Shown: positions 1 through 7,900, counted from the stretch's first letter. The stretch is DNA of 37,522 nucleotides from an uncultured Fusicatenibacter sp. (GCA_902493585.1 CABUPZ010000026.1:1-37522), one strand, 5' to 3'. Numbers and translations are program-made. The notes: generated by a model not told the origin, from the letters alone.

Positions 1-62
1 ATTAAAATATTTTGGCGAATAAAGAAGAAAAGAGATTCGCCGGAAATTATGAGGAGGTACCT

Positions 63-1010
63 ATGGAGATTGTATTGCTGGAGTCGCTGGGGATTGAACA
101 GGAATTGCTCGATTCTTATGCAAAAAAATTAAAAGAGGAAGGACACACTTTCAAGGCTTATGAAAGGGACACAGACCCGCAAGTGCAAAAGAAACGCTGT
201 GAAAATGCAGACGTAGTGATGATTGCGAATATGCCGTTTACTGACGAGGTAATTCGGGATTGTCCAAGGCTGAAATTTATTGATGTGGCATTTACCGGTG
301 TCGATCATGTCGGTCTGGATGCGGCAAAAGAAAAGGGAATCGCAGTAAGTAATGCTTCAGGATATTCAAATGAATCGGTTGCCGAATTAGTTCTCGGTAT
401 GATGCTTATACTGCTCAGAAATGTTCCGCAGGTCGATCAACGATGTCGGGAGGGCGGAACAAAAGAGGGCCTGGTAGGACGTGAAATCATGGGAAAGAAG
501 ATTGGAATTGTGGGAACCGGAGCAATCGGCAAGCGTGTCGCGCAGATTTGTTATGGTCTTGGCTGTGAAATTCTTGGTTATGACCCGAATCCGGCAGCAA
601 ATGCTCCGGAGTATATCCAATATCTTTCTCTGGAAGAACTGATGCGTGAGGCGGATATTGTCACGATCCACTGTCCGTTGATGGGCAGCACGTTCCACCT
701 GATCAATAATGAAAATCTGGCATTGATGAAAAAGAATGCGATTTTTATTAACGCGGCAAGAGGACCGGTGGTTGATTCACAGGCTCTGGCGGATGCGTTG
801 ACGGAAGGCAGGATTGCTGCAGCAGGCGTCGATGTCTATGAGGTGGAACCGCCGCTTCCAAAGGATCACCCGCTGTTGCACACGCCGAATACAATTACGA
901 CGCCGCATATCGCGTTTGCATCTGAAGAATCCATGGTACGCCGGGCGGAAATTGTCTTTGACAGTTTGGAACAGTGGATGAAAGGTAATCAGATTAATAA
1001 AATTTTGTGA
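63..1010 (+). CDS. D-isomer-specific 2-hydroxyacid dehydrogenase, NAD-dependent
   Basis: This 315-residue protein belongs to the D-2-hydroxyacid dehydrogenase family (phosphoglycerate, glyoxylate/hydroxypyruvate and D-lactate type enzymes), which reduce 2-keto acids with NAD(P)H in the cytoplasm. The Rossmann nucleotide loop GIVGTGAIG lies at about residues 148-156. The family's catalytic triad is visible: Arg233 in NAARG, Glu262 in EVEPP and His282 in TPHIA. Length is normal for the family. I chose the ATG at 63 because AGGAGG sits just upstream; an in-frame TTG at 12 would add 17 residues but has no ribosome site. The substrate cannot be told from sequence. The gene is followed by a regulator remnant and a putative glycosidase, so a role in sugar-acid metabolism is an inference only. 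Confidence 0.9.
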   Translation: MEIVLLESLGIEQELLDSYAKKLKEEGHTFKAYERDTDPQVQKKRCENADVVMIANMPFTDEVIRDCPRLKFIDVAFTGVDHVGLDAAKEKGIAVSNASGYSNESVAELVLGMMLILLRNVPQVDQRCREGGTKEGLVGREIMGKKIGIVGTGAIGKRVAQICYGLGCEILGYDPNPAANAPEYIQYLSLEELMREADIVTIHCPLMGSTFHLINNENLALMKKNAIFINAARGPVVDSQALADALTEGRIAAAGVDVYEVEPPLPKDHPLLHTPNTITTPHIAFASEESMVRRAEIVFDSLEQWMKGNQINKIL

Positions 1011-1041
1011 AAATCTGAATAATAAAGAAAATTTTGTGAAA
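999..1041. repeat. 14-bp direct repeat at the end of the dehydrogenase gene
   Basis: The sequence AAAATTTTGTGAAA occurs at 999-1012, across the dehydrogenase stop codon, and again at 1028-1041, at the start of the DeoR-like remnant. The spacing is 29 bp start to start. A direct repeat at this place could mark a recombination or slippage junction that joined the two genes and removed the front of the regulator. The repeat itself is certain; its meaning is inferred. Confidence 0.6.
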
Positions 1042-1181
1042 TTTCCAGCAAGTTCTACAGCCATTCTATGTGTCTGGTGGCAGGTTTCAATCAGTTTACG
1101 CGGGTTGTCACGGATCGAAACTTTGATGAGGAAGAACGGAAAAAGCTGAAAGAGCTGGGTGCGAAGGTCATCATCGTGTAA
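1026..1181 (+). pseudogene. C-terminal remnant of a DeoR-family transcription regulator
   Basis: The frame open from 1026 to the stop at 1179-1181 has no usable start codon but encodes a peptide that reads like the end of a DeoR effector domain. It has a SSKF motif, then a VVTD motif, then an E-E-R-K-K-L-K-E-L-G-A run and a hydrophobic VIIV end. Intact DeoR regulators are about 250 residues with an N-terminal HTH; only about 48 residues remain, so it is a truncated relic. It lies between the dehydrogenase stop and the ribosome site of the downstream glycosidase gene. DeoR proteins usually regulate sugar catabolism operons, so this may once have controlled the neighbours. Assignment rests on motif recognition. 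Confidence 0.6.
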
Positions 1182-1193
1182 AGGGAGGCAGAG

Positions 1194-3326
1194 ATGGAGA
1201 AAAGGTATTGGTATCAGAAGCAGTTGAGGATCCTGCAGACGGTGCTGAGAGAGCCGGATTTGCAGAATTATGATGCAGAGCAGGTAGTCGCTTATATGAA
1301 AAAGACACGCACGAACTGCATCGTCGTAAATGCCGGTGGGATTATTGATTTCTTCCCGAATTCTATGGAGCTGGGAAGACCAAACCGTTTTATGGGAAAC
1401 AGGGATATGCTAAAGGAACTGACGGAGGCGTGTCATAGAAGCGGTATCCGTGTCATGGTACGAGTGGATTTCCGGGGAGTGGAAAAGGAGCGGTATGAGG
1501 AACGGCCGGATTGGTTCGCGAAGGATAAGGATGGCAATCCGGTAATCAGTTGGGGATTTATCCATAAGCCCTGCTACAACAGCTATTATGCCAACGAATA
1601 TGCGGAAGAATTTATTGCACGTATGATGGAGAGGTACGATATTGACGGGGTCTGGGAGAATTCCGTAGGCTTTGGTTCCGGCCCATGTTACTGTAAGCGT
1701 TGCCGGGAACTTTATCGCAGGGAGACAGGAAAAGAAATTCCCGTAGGCGGCGATTATCGATCGGAGGTATTTTCCGACTACAGACAGTGGAAAGCAAAGT
1801 GTGCGGACCGTCACCTTGCAAGGCTGCGGCGGGCTGTGAAACATTTTGGAGAAGAGAAGGCTTTCTGTGCAGAAATTTTTGGAATGTTTCATGCGTCCAA
1901 TGCCTGGATGACAGGAATTGATCTCTATAATGCTAAGGAACAATTTGATTTTCTGGTCAGCCCTGCCTTCCTTGACGGAGCTGCGGCGGAGACGAAGAAG
2001 TGGGACACATTGACTTATGCGGCTTCGGGAATTCGTTTCATGAAAGCAATCAGTCCGGAAAAGGAGACGATTCTTCTCTGTGGAAACAACGGGACGAAAT
2101 GGCGCTACATTAAAGCGCCGGAGAAAGAGACGAAGATTTGGATGTGGGAAGCTGCTTCTGTCGGTGGAGGCTTCTGGAACTGTATGTTTAACGGTCAGTG
2201 TCCGTCGGCAACGATGGACAGAAGAAACGCTTATATTGAAGCGGAAGTTTATGAATATCTGGCAGAACATCAGGAGCTGCTGGAGGGTCAGCGTCCGGTC
2301 GCTGAGGTGGGGATTTACTACTCAAAACCCAGCAGAGATTTTTTCGGGAACGACCGGGAAGAGGCGGACGGATATGGTGTGTTTATAAAAGGCGCAGAGC
2401 AGGTGCTGACAGAAAATCATCTTTCCTGGCAGTTTATTCCAGATTTGACCTTCAGCCTGGAAAAGATACAGGGGTTGAAAGTACTTATTTTGCCAAATGC
2501 GGCGTGCATCAGCGACAGCCATATGGAGATCATACGAAGCTACGTGAAACAGGGCGGAGGAATTGTTGCCAGTTACCAGACGTCTCTCTATGATGAAAAT
2601 GGAAGAGCCCGGGAAAAGTTCGGGCTGAGCGACCTGTTTGGGTGTAGCTATACAGGAATTGAGATGGACACATCCTTTGACTGCTATCAGATGGTTAGAA
2701 AGAGACATCCTATTTTGGAAGGGATGGGATGTGACAGGACCCAGGTACTTATGAATGAGGGAAGCACACTTCTTTGCAGAATGTCGGAGGAACGGGAAGC
2801 AGAGATGATTTGCAGTTATATTCCGCGCATTGACAATCAGCCGCCGGAATTTGCCTGGAGGGAAAAGCTGGATACGGTGTATCCGACTGTGACCGTCAAT
2901 CGATACGGACGCGGAAAGGTGGTCTACTTCGCCAATCAGACAGACAAACTCTGCTACATGAACGGACATGAAGATTTCAGGCAGATGTTTATCAATGCCA
3001 TAGAATGGGTAAAAACGGATGAATTTCAGCTTCGAGTCCAGGCTCCGGGCAGCGTTCATATTGCCTGCTTGGAAAATCCGGAAAATCCAAAGAAAAAAAT
3101 TCTGTCGTTTGTAAATACGACGGCGGGCTCTCAAAGACCGGTACAGGAGATTGTTCCTGTCAATCATATAGAGGCTGTTCTTTATTCTGCAGGTAAACTG
3201 AAAGAATATGAAGTCTGGAAAGGGGGAAAAGGAATCAGGATTACACAGGAGGATCCGGAGGATACAATCACTGTCCGGATTGATACGCTTGAAGAATTCG
3301 TTGCGGTCTGCATTGTCACAGAGTAA
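1194..3326 (+). CDS. Putative glycoside hydrolase, GHL6-like with a beta-galactosidase trimerisation-type domain
   Basis: This is a 710-residue cytoplasmic protein without signal peptide. The first 360 or so residues look like a TIM barrel of the hypothetical glycosyl hydrolase 6 type: a strand ending IVVNAGGI near residue 45, MVRVDF near residue 94, and DIDGVWENSVGF near residue 150, a typical place for catalytic acids. Residues about 365-600 resemble the class I glutamine-amidotransferase-like trimerisation domain of GH42 beta-galactosidases (VGIYYS, LKVLILPNAA, GGGIVAS). A small beta domain ends the protein. A GGGAGG ribosome site precedes the ATG. The substrate is unknown; related proteins are often annotated as alpha-L-fucosidase or beta-galactosidase-like. 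A role in plant glycan breakdown fits the later xylan locus but is inferred. Confidence 0.75.
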   Translation: MEKRYWYQKQLRILQTVLREPDLQNYDAEQVVAYMKKTRTNCIVVNAGGIIDFFPNSMELGRPNRFMGNRDMLKELTEACHRSGIRVMVRVDFRGVEKERYEERPDWFAKDKDGNPVISWGFIHKPCYNSYYANEYAEEFIARMMERYDIDGVWENSVGFGSGPCYCKRCRELYRRETGKEIPVGGDYRSEVFSDYRQWKAKCADRHLARLRRAVKHFGEEKAFCAEIFGMFHASNAWMTGIDLYNAKEQFDFLVSPAFLDGAAAETKKWDTLTYAASGIRFMKAISPEKETILLCGNNGTKWRYIKAPEKETKIWMWEAASVGGGFWNCMFNGQCPSATMDRRNAYIEAEVYEYLAEHQELLEGQRPVAEVGIYYSKPSRDFFGNDREEADGYGVFIKGAEQVLTENHLSWQFIPDLTFSLEKIQGLKVLILPNAACISDSHMEIIRSYVKQGGGIVASYQTSLYDENGRAREKFGLSDLFGCSYTGIEMDTSFDCYQMVRKRHPILEGMGCDRTQVLMNEGSTLLCRMSEEREAEMICSYIPRIDNQPPEFAWREKLDTVYPTVTVNRYGRGKVVYFANQTDKLCYMNGHEDFRQMFINAIEWVKTDEFQLRVQAPGSVHIACLENPENPKKKILSFVNTTAGSQRPVQEIVPVNHIEAVLYSAGKLKEYEVWKGGKGIRITQEDPEDTITVRIDTLEEFVAVCIVTE

Positions 3327-3350
3327 GAACACGAAGGGTGTTAGTGAACA

Positions 3351-3364
3351 GCAGAATATTCTGC
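3351..3364. repeat. 14-bp perfect palindrome GCAGAATATTCTGC
   Basis: A perfect 14-bp palindrome lies in the short gap between the convergent glycosidase gene and the chloramphenicol acetyltransferase gene. It has no T-run and is too short and AT-rich in the middle for a convincing terminator. It could be a protein-binding site or chance. Confidence 0.4.
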
Positions 3365-3382
3365 ACCGTGGCAAAATTCTCG

Positions 3383-4024
3383 TCACCTCCATAGTTTTGG
3401 TAAGCTTTGGATTACTTCCTGCAATTCATTGATAAAACGGCAGGTATGAAAACCATCACATACTGCATGATGTACCTGCACAGACAGAGGGATATAATAT
3501 TTGCTATCTTCTTCATAATACTTTCCAAATGTGAAAATAGGGAGCAAATACCCATATCCCTTTTTCAGATTCAGGTTAAACGCTTCAAAGGTCGTCCACG
3601 GAATCATAGATACAGGGAAGGTATTGGCAGGAGGATTTGGTTTTGCCATCATTCCGGCATTGCTTCCGTAATGTTCTATATCTTCTTCGTATCGCTTACA
3701 GAATTCCGCATAATCACCTCTGTACTCTGTCCAAATGTTGGAAAACATTTCCGTGTCCTTATGGAAAACCGTATAGCAGGGTATCATTTCGGAAAAAACT
3801 CCAACCTGTCCCTTTTCGTCCATAGCTGTCCGGAACTCCTCATGCCGGTTGACCACTGTTGCAAGTCCATATAAAAGAGACGGATATAATTTCTTACCGC
3901 AGCTTTTTATCATCGTAATATCCAGCTTTACCGTCATACTGTATGTACAGGGAAGATTTTCATAGTAATGTGAAAAATATTCCTTTCTGCTCCATGTGTT
4001 CAAATCAATAAGATGAAAATTCAT
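3383..4024 (-). CDS. cat: Chloramphenicol O-acetyltransferase, type A (CatP-like)
   Basis: The enzyme transfers an acetyl group from acetyl-CoA to chloramphenicol in the cytoplasm, giving resistance. The 213-residue length matches type A CAT trimers. The signature HHAVCDGFH begins at residue 185, with the catalytic histidine at 186 and the structural aspartate at 190. Other family features are the RKEYFSHYY stretch near the N-terminus, CTYSMTVKLDIT, and NLNLKKGYGYLLPIFTFGKY. The overall pattern recalls CatP/CatD proteins of clostridia, known from Tn4451-type elements. It is the last gene of a five-gene minus-strand operon, 30 bp after the DUF5655 gene, with a GAGAGGG ribosome site. Some CAT homologues are annotated without confirmed resistance, so activity is probable rather than certain. 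Confidence 0.9.
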   Translation of the reverse strand: MNFHLIDLNTWSRKEYFSHYYENLPCTYSMTVKLDITMIKSCGKKLYPSLLYGLATVVNRHEEFRTAMDEKGQVGVFSEMIPCYTVFHKDTEMFSNIWTEYRGDYAEFCKRYEEDIEHYGSNAGMMAKPNPPANTFPVSMIPWTTFEAFNLNLKKGYGYLLPIFTFGKYYEEDSKYYIPLSVQVHHAVCDGFHTCRFINELQEVIQSLPKLWR

Positions 4025-4054
4025 AAAACCCTCTCGTTACTTATCGTATTATCG

Positions 4055-4432
4055 TTATTTTACAGCGGTAAAATCCGCTGCTTCCTTAATCCAGCCCATC
4101 AGTTCCTTGTCAATTTCATCCGGCTTGGAAATGAGCAGATGGTGCGTCCAGCGGTGGGGGTAAGGCTCGGTTGCAATATCAATCCGGGGAGATTCCTCTT
4201 TATGCTCCAAGCCGAAAGTCACCACAATATAACTTTCTGGGCAGTCTTTCTTTTTCCGCACCCGTGCAAACGACACACAGGCGAACATATGCTTATTATA
4301 AAAGGAAATCTGGCTTTTCTGCACCTTGATACGGACATTATCAATTTCACTTAAAATCCGTTCTTCCAGCTTTTCATAAAGTGGAAGGGCATCCATGTGA
4401 CCTTCAAAGAAAAGAAGTGTATCCGTGTTCAT
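4055..4432 (-). CDS. DUF5655-type conserved protein
   Basis: This 125-residue protein resembles the DUF5655 family: FFEGHMDALPLYEKLEERIL at the start, then KVQKSQISF, FACVSF, VTFGLEHKE and a H-R-W-T-H-H segment near the end. Function is unknown. The start is the ATG that overlaps the upstream DUF1801 stop codon as ATGA (4429-4432); an upstream in-frame Met at 4459 lies inside that gene and has no better ribosome site. The overlap implies translational coupling. DUF5655 and DUF1801 domains are often found together, sometimes fused, which fits their adjacency here. Confidence 0.75.
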   Translation of the reverse strand: MNTDTLLFFEGHMDALPLYEKLEERILSEIDNVRIKVQKSQISFYNKHMFACVSFARVRKKKDCPESYIVVTFGLEHKEESPRIDIATEPYPHRWTHHLLISKPDEIDKELMGWIKEAADFTAVK

Positions 4433-4839
4433 GATTCTCTGTACTCCTTTCCGCACCATGCCGCGATTTCGCCGATCAGGTCAAGGGGCAGCGGTTTCTC
4501 ATAGGGGAGCTGGATGGTTCCCTTGCTGGTTTTGTATCCTTGCAGCCGGTCTGCAAAGGCTTCCACCGCCGTAGGGCCGGGATAGAGCCCGATGTGCTTT
4601 TTGGACGCCGCAAACTGGATCAGATTCCGCTTTTTCCAGTAAGTCGGCATACTCCATGAAATTTTCTGCACAGCGTCCGGCAGTGCGCTTTTGATTGCTT
4701 CATTGATCTGGCAAAGATACGGCCGGGCATCTTCCGGCTGCTGTGCGATATATTCCTCAATGCTCTGCGGGGCAGTACCGCAGTAATGGCTTTGATTTGT
4801 ATTTTTGAACGTTCGTCCGCATTTGGGGCATTCCCACAT
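4429..4839 (-). CDS. DUF1801 (YdhG-like) protein with N-terminal zinc ribbon
   Basis: The 136-residue protein begins with a zinc-ribbon-like motif, CPKCGRTF followed by NQSHYC, and continues as a DUF1801 domain (residues about 25-130) with the typical SWSMPTYWKKRNLIQFAASKKHIGLYPG pattern, given here only as its key steps SMPTYW, FAASKKHIG and YPGP. The fold of DUF1801 is frataxin-like, but the biochemical role of this branch is unknown. AAGGAGG lies eight bases before the ATG. It sits 14 bp after the DUF2200-DUF1905 gene and overlaps the DUF5655 gene by four bases. Confidence 0.8.
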   Translation of the reverse strand: MWECPKCGRTFKNTNQSHYCGTAPQSIEEYIAQQPEDARPYLCQINEAIKSALPDAVQKISWSMPTYWKKRNLIQFAASKKHIGLYPGPTAVEAFADRLQGYKTSKGTIQLPYEKPLPLDLIGEIAAWCGKEYRES

Positions 4840-4853
4840 GGCGTTCCACCTCC

Positions 4854-5510
4854 TTATGGCTGAGCCACCGTTACCGTGACTTTCACAGTATCACCCGGCT
4901 GTTTTCCGATTTTTTCTCGAATATCTTTCCGAATCCCAATGATATAACAAACGGAACCGTCCTCATTTTTTACTCCCATATTGACGATACTGCCGGTGTA
5001 CGGCTCGCCGTCAAAGGTGATTTCCGCCTTGACCCGGCCTTTTCCGAACTCTTTTCGGATGTCATACGGGAAACGCACATAAGCGCCGCCCTTTTCGGGA
5101 ACGGGTTTAATGACTGCATCAAACAGATAGTTTTTTATAGCTGGTTCATGGTCTTTCACTTGTTCACGTAATATTTTCTCAATAGCCTTGCCTTTGGCAA
5201 GTTCATCGATCAGTTTATCCAGATATCGGATCTCCTGCATCAGCGGTTCCTCAATGGTTTCCACACGTACGCCGCATACAACGCCGGTAATCAGCTTCCG
5301 GTTCGGGTTTAACTGCGGGGCATTGCGGAAAAAATCGCCGTATGTCACAGAACCTGCTGCGGCTTTTTCAATTTCTTCTGTGGTATATCCCGTCAGCCAG
5401 GTGATGATTCGGGTCACTTCATCCAACGTGCGCCCTTTTTTCTCCGCCTTACTGACCAGAAGCGGATAGATTTTGCTGAAACTCATTCCATAGACTTTTT
5501 CATCGTTCAT
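4854..5510 (-). CDS. DUF2200-DUF1905 fusion protein
   Basis: The 218-residue protein is built from two domains of unknown function. Residues about 1-115 match DUF2200: VYGMSFSKIYPLLVSKAEKK, then ITWLTGY and a GDFFRNAPQLNPNR stretch. Residues about 135-215 match DUF1905, a small barrel: AYVRFPYDIRKEFGKG, IVNMG, YIIGIRKDIREKIGK and a final VKVTVTV strand. The two domains are commonly separate proteins, so the fusion is worth noting. The start at 5510 overlaps the upstream stop as ATGA; the longer frame to 5540 would run into the upstream gene. It is the second gene of the cat operon. Confidence 0.75.
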   Translation of the reverse strand: MNDEKVYGMSFSKIYPLLVSKAEKKGRTLDEVTRIITWLTGYTTEEIEKAAAGSVTYGDFFRNAPQLNPNRKLITGVVCGVRVETIEEPLMQEIRYLDKLIDELAKGKAIEKILREQVKDHEPAIKNYLFDAVIKPVPEKGGAYVRFPYDIRKEFGKGRVKAEITFDGEPYTGSIVNMGVKNEDGSVCYIIGIRKDIREKIGKQPGDTVKVTVTVAQP

Positions 5511-5740
5511 ACTGTTTTCTCCTGTTCTTCCGCCTGCCATGTGCGGAAAAATTTCCCCATCAGCGGAAGGTAGGTCGCAAGGAATGCTACGGCACCAATG
5601 CCGAAGACAGCTTTTTTCTTCTCTTTGGGAACCAGCATCCCAACCATAACGCCAATGGAAAACAGGCAGATTTTCAGCAGCGCAAGGGTTTTCCAGCTGC
5701 TTTCTTTACAATACCGGTCTGCAATTTGAAACAGTTTCAT
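5507..5740 (-). CDS. Small membrane protein, first gene of the cat operon
   Basis: A 77-residue protein with two hydrophobic segments (about residues 20-38 and 45-62) separated by a basic turn PKEKKK. Proteins of this type in clostridia are often labelled permease of a phosphate ABC transporter, but nothing in the sequence supports transport. Two in-frame ATGs exist at 5749 and 5740. The first is fused to the GGAG ribosome site, so 5740 is the better start, about nine bases from it. Its stop overlaps the next start as ATGA, so it is co-translated with the DUF2200-DUF1905 gene. Confidence 0.65.
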   Translation of the reverse strand: MKLFQIADRYCKESSWKTLALLKICLFSIGVMVGMLVPKEKKKAVFGIGAVAFLATYLPLMGKFFRTWQAEEQEKTV

Positions 5741-6049
5741 AATCTGCATCTCCTTTCAGTTTGCAATTATTTCGATTTCTGTATTCTGATGTAGTCTGCC
5801 AATTTTCAAAGGTCGTACGAATTTCCTTCCTCACAAAAATGGGATAAATACAACAGAGCCATTGTCAGCTGGTGGTGCTGTACAGCCGCAAAGAGAGGAA
5901 ATGCAGCACTTCCTTGTGTTCTTCGCTCAGTTCCTCCACCACGCTCCGGAAATTACAAAAAGAGAGTAACACAACCAGAGGTTACAAACAACGGAACTAT
6001 AACAACAGTATACACCGGATGCGCCGGAAGGGCAAGAAAGTGAGGGTCT
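5741..6049. other. Gene-poor stretch upstream of the cat operon
   Basis: About 300 bp between the minus-strand cat operon and the TnpW-like fragment. It should hold the promoter of the cat operon, but I see no convincing -35/-10 pair. A short open stretch on the minus strand near 5866-5945 has a hydrophilic, coding-like character (ELSEEHKEVLHFLSLRLY) ending in a stop, possibly the tail of a lost gene, but I cannot name a family. Confidence 0.35.
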
Positions 6050-6205
6050 ATGGAGCAAAAAAATACCGGATTCCTGATCCGGCGTATTGGAAATACCACC
6101 TGTAAAGTGCAAATCCAGTTTAACGAAACCGCCGGGGAAACGATGGAAGACAGATTAGTTGACAAAGAAAAAATAGAGTTTATGCGGGATTCGAGGGTTT
6201 TATAA
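6050..6205 (+). pseudogene. TnpW-like transposon protein fragment
   Basis: The 51-codon frame starts with FLIRRIGNTTCKVQIQFNE and continues AGETMEDRL, which recalls the small TnpW proteins carried by Tn4451/Tn4453-type mobilisable elements and related ICEs (pattern RKIGNTTY-V-VHF---ETM-DKI). The C-terminal part after the ETMED motif does not look like the family, and there is no good ribosome site, so it may be a frameshifted or truncated relic. Its position beside a cat operon is notable because Tn4451 itself carries catP. No recombinase is present in the window. Confidence 0.45.
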
Positions 6206-6258
6206 CGGATTCAACTGTCAAACTCCCGTGAAAAAAGGAGAACAGCACAACAAATATA

Positions 6259-6287
6259 TTGCAATCATTTAAACAGAGTGCTATACT
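6259..6287 (+). promoter_or_regulatory. Promoter of the cobalamin-riboswitch operon
   Basis: A -35 box TTGCAA (6259-6264) and a -10 box TATACT (6282-6287) are separated by 17 bp. The start point would fall near 6294, about 30 bp before the riboswitch aptamer, as expected for a riboswitch leader. Confidence 0.7.
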
Positions 6288-6323
6288 TTTTTTAGTAAAT
6301 TAGTTCAAAAATAAATAAATAGT

Positions 6324-6486
6324 TGGTGCCGTGCCGAGGGCACGGAGAATAGGGAAACAGGTGAAAGGCCTGTGCGATCTCGTCACTGTATGCAGCAGCA
6401 TATTACGAATACGTCACTCGGATTTTCCGGGGAAGGCTGTAGTATGCGTTAACCTGTGAGCCAGGAGACCTGCCAGCTATGGTACA
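6324..6486 (+). ncRNA. Cobalamin (adenosylcobalamin-class) riboswitch
   Basis: The leader holds the conserved cobalamin aptamer blocks in order: GGTGCC at 6325-6330, AATAGGGAA near 6349-6357, the GGTGAAAGGCC segment near 6360, a GTCACTGTATGC block near 6384-6396, and the B12 box GAGCCAGGAGACCTGCC at 6458-6474. It should repress the downstream operon when cobalamin is plentiful. The six downstream genes encode a chelatase-like protein, surface binding proteins and a BtuFCD-like transporter, which agrees with control by corrinoid level. Boundaries are approximate. Confidence 0.93.
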
Positions 6487-6537
6487 CGGAGCGAACGCTC
6501 CAGATCACGAGGTTTGATTGTACCGAATTTTTTCGGC

Positions 6538-6572
6538 AATCCAACTGCGTCTGCATGTTGGATTTTTCTTTT
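6538..6572 (+). terminator. Intrinsic terminator in the riboswitch expression platform
   Basis: ATCCAAC (6539-6545) can pair with GTTGGAT (6557-6563), followed by a T-rich tract TTTTTCTTTT. It lies between the aptamer and the first gene, about 75 bp before the start codon, so the switch probably acts by premature termination. The stem is short, so regulation could also involve the nearby CCGA/TCGG hairpin at 6523-6536. Confidence 0.65.
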
Positions 6573-6645
6573 CTGCCTCTCTTCATACCTGTTGTTCTGA
6601 ATCAATTACAAATCTATAGGATCCATTAAAAAGGAGAGAAGAAAA

Positions 6646-7884
6646 ATGAAAAAGAAAAAAATTGTGGCACTGTTGTGCGCAGCAGCTGTAACATGCTCTA
6701 TGTTTGCGGGATGCAGCCAAAGTACTGAACAGGAAACCACCAGTGTGCAAACAGAAAGCCAGACGGAAAATCAGGCAGAAACTGAAACATCCGCTGAGGA
6801 CACGGCAGTTTCTGATCAGGAAGCAGCAGATAATGTTGCGGCTCTGATTGACGCCATCTATGTGCAGGAACGCACTGATGACACCGATGCGCAGTGCACA
6901 GAAGCAAAAGCTGCGTGGGATGCACTGACAGATACCCAAAAAGAACTGGTTTCCGGTGAATTTGCAGATCCAGACTATTTTGGCCGGGATACCGGTGATG
7001 CGTCTAAGGACGATCCCCGCAACAGTGATGAGATCGGCGAAAACGAACTGCTTGTAGTCAGCTTCGGTACCTCCTTTAACGACAGCCGTGTTGCTGATAT
7101 CAAGAGCATTGAGGACGCTTTGCAGGAAGCCTATCCGGACTGGTCAGTCAGAAGAGCATTTACCGCTCAGATCATCATCAATCATGTACAGGCACGTGAC
7201 GGAGAAAAGATCGATAATGTCCAGCAGGCACTTGACCGTGCTGTAGAAAATGGTGTTAAGAATCTGGTGATTCAGCCTACCCATCTGATGTACGGTGCCG
7301 AGTATGATGAACTGGCAGAAACGGTAGAACCTTATCAGGATAAATTTGAATCGGTTCAGATCGCCGCTCCTCTTCTGGGCGATGTCGGTACCGATACAAC
7401 CGTAATCAACGAAGATAAAAAGGCTGTTGCAGAGGCTGTTACCGCAGAAGCTGTTAAGACAGCTGGATATCAGACTCTGGACGAAGCAAAGGCAGACGGC
7501 GTTGCCTTCGTGTTTATGGGTCACGGTACTTCCCACACAGCAAAGGTATCTTACAGCCAGATGCAGGCTCAGATGGATGCCCTGGGATACGACAACGTAT
7601 TCATCGGCACTGTTGAGGGTGAACCGGAAGAAACCGCCTGCGAAGCTGTTATTGAGAATATCAAAGAAGCTGGTTATAAGAAAGTCATCCTTCGTCCTCT
7701 GATGGTCGTTGCAGGTGACCACGCAAACAATGATATGGCAGGTGATGACGCTGATTCCTGGAAGAGTATGTTCAACGCATCCGGTGCTTTTGAGAGCGTT
7801 GACACGCAGATTGCAGGCCTCGGTCAGATTCCGGCCATTCAGGAGCTGTATGTTGCACATACTGGTGCTGTAATCAATCAATAA
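6646..7884 (+). CDS. CbiK-like sirohydrochlorin cobaltochelatase, exported lipoprotein
   Basis: CbiK enzymes insert cobalt (or iron or nickel) into sirohydrochlorin. This 412-residue protein has a lipoprotein signal with lipobox FAGC (Cys about 22), a Ser/Thr/Glu/Gln-rich linker to about residue 60, an extra helical segment, and then the CbiK domain from about residue 133 (ELLVVSFGTSF) to the end. The metal-binding histidines expected for the family are seen: His293 in MGHGT and His359 in VAGDHANNDMAG. Canonical CbiK is cytoplasmic; exported forms are known, for example the periplasmic CbiK of Desulfovibrio. An exported form may bind or metallate tetrapyrroles outside the cell. It is the first gene after the cobalamin riboswitch, with an AAAAGGAGAG ribosome site. 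Confidence 0.88.
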   Translation: MKKKKIVALLCAAAVTCSMFAGCSQSTEQETTSVQTESQTENQAETETSAEDTAVSDQEAADNVAALIDAIYVQERTDDTDAQCTEAKAAWDALTDTQKELVSGEFADPDYFGRDTGDASKDDPRNSDEIGENELLVVSFGTSFNDSRVADIKSIEDALQEAYPDWSVRRAFTAQIIINHVQARDGEKIDNVQQALDRAVENGVKNLVIQPTHLMYGAEYDELAETVEPYQDKFESVQIAAPLLGDVGTDTTVINEDKKAVAEAVTAEAVKTAGYQTLDEAKADGVAFVFMGHGTSHTAKVSYSQMQAQMDALGYDNVFIGTVEGEPEETACEAVIENIKEAGYKKVILRPLMVVAGDHANNDMAGDDADSWKSMFNASGAFESVDTQIAGLGQIPAIQELYVAHTGAVINQ

Positions 7885-7900
7885 AAGGAACAGATTGAGC

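Noticed and set aside
1410..2270. Long minus-strand open frame inside the GHL6-like gene
   Set aside because: It is the shadow of a well-supported plus-strand gene, has unnatural residue composition and no ribosome site.
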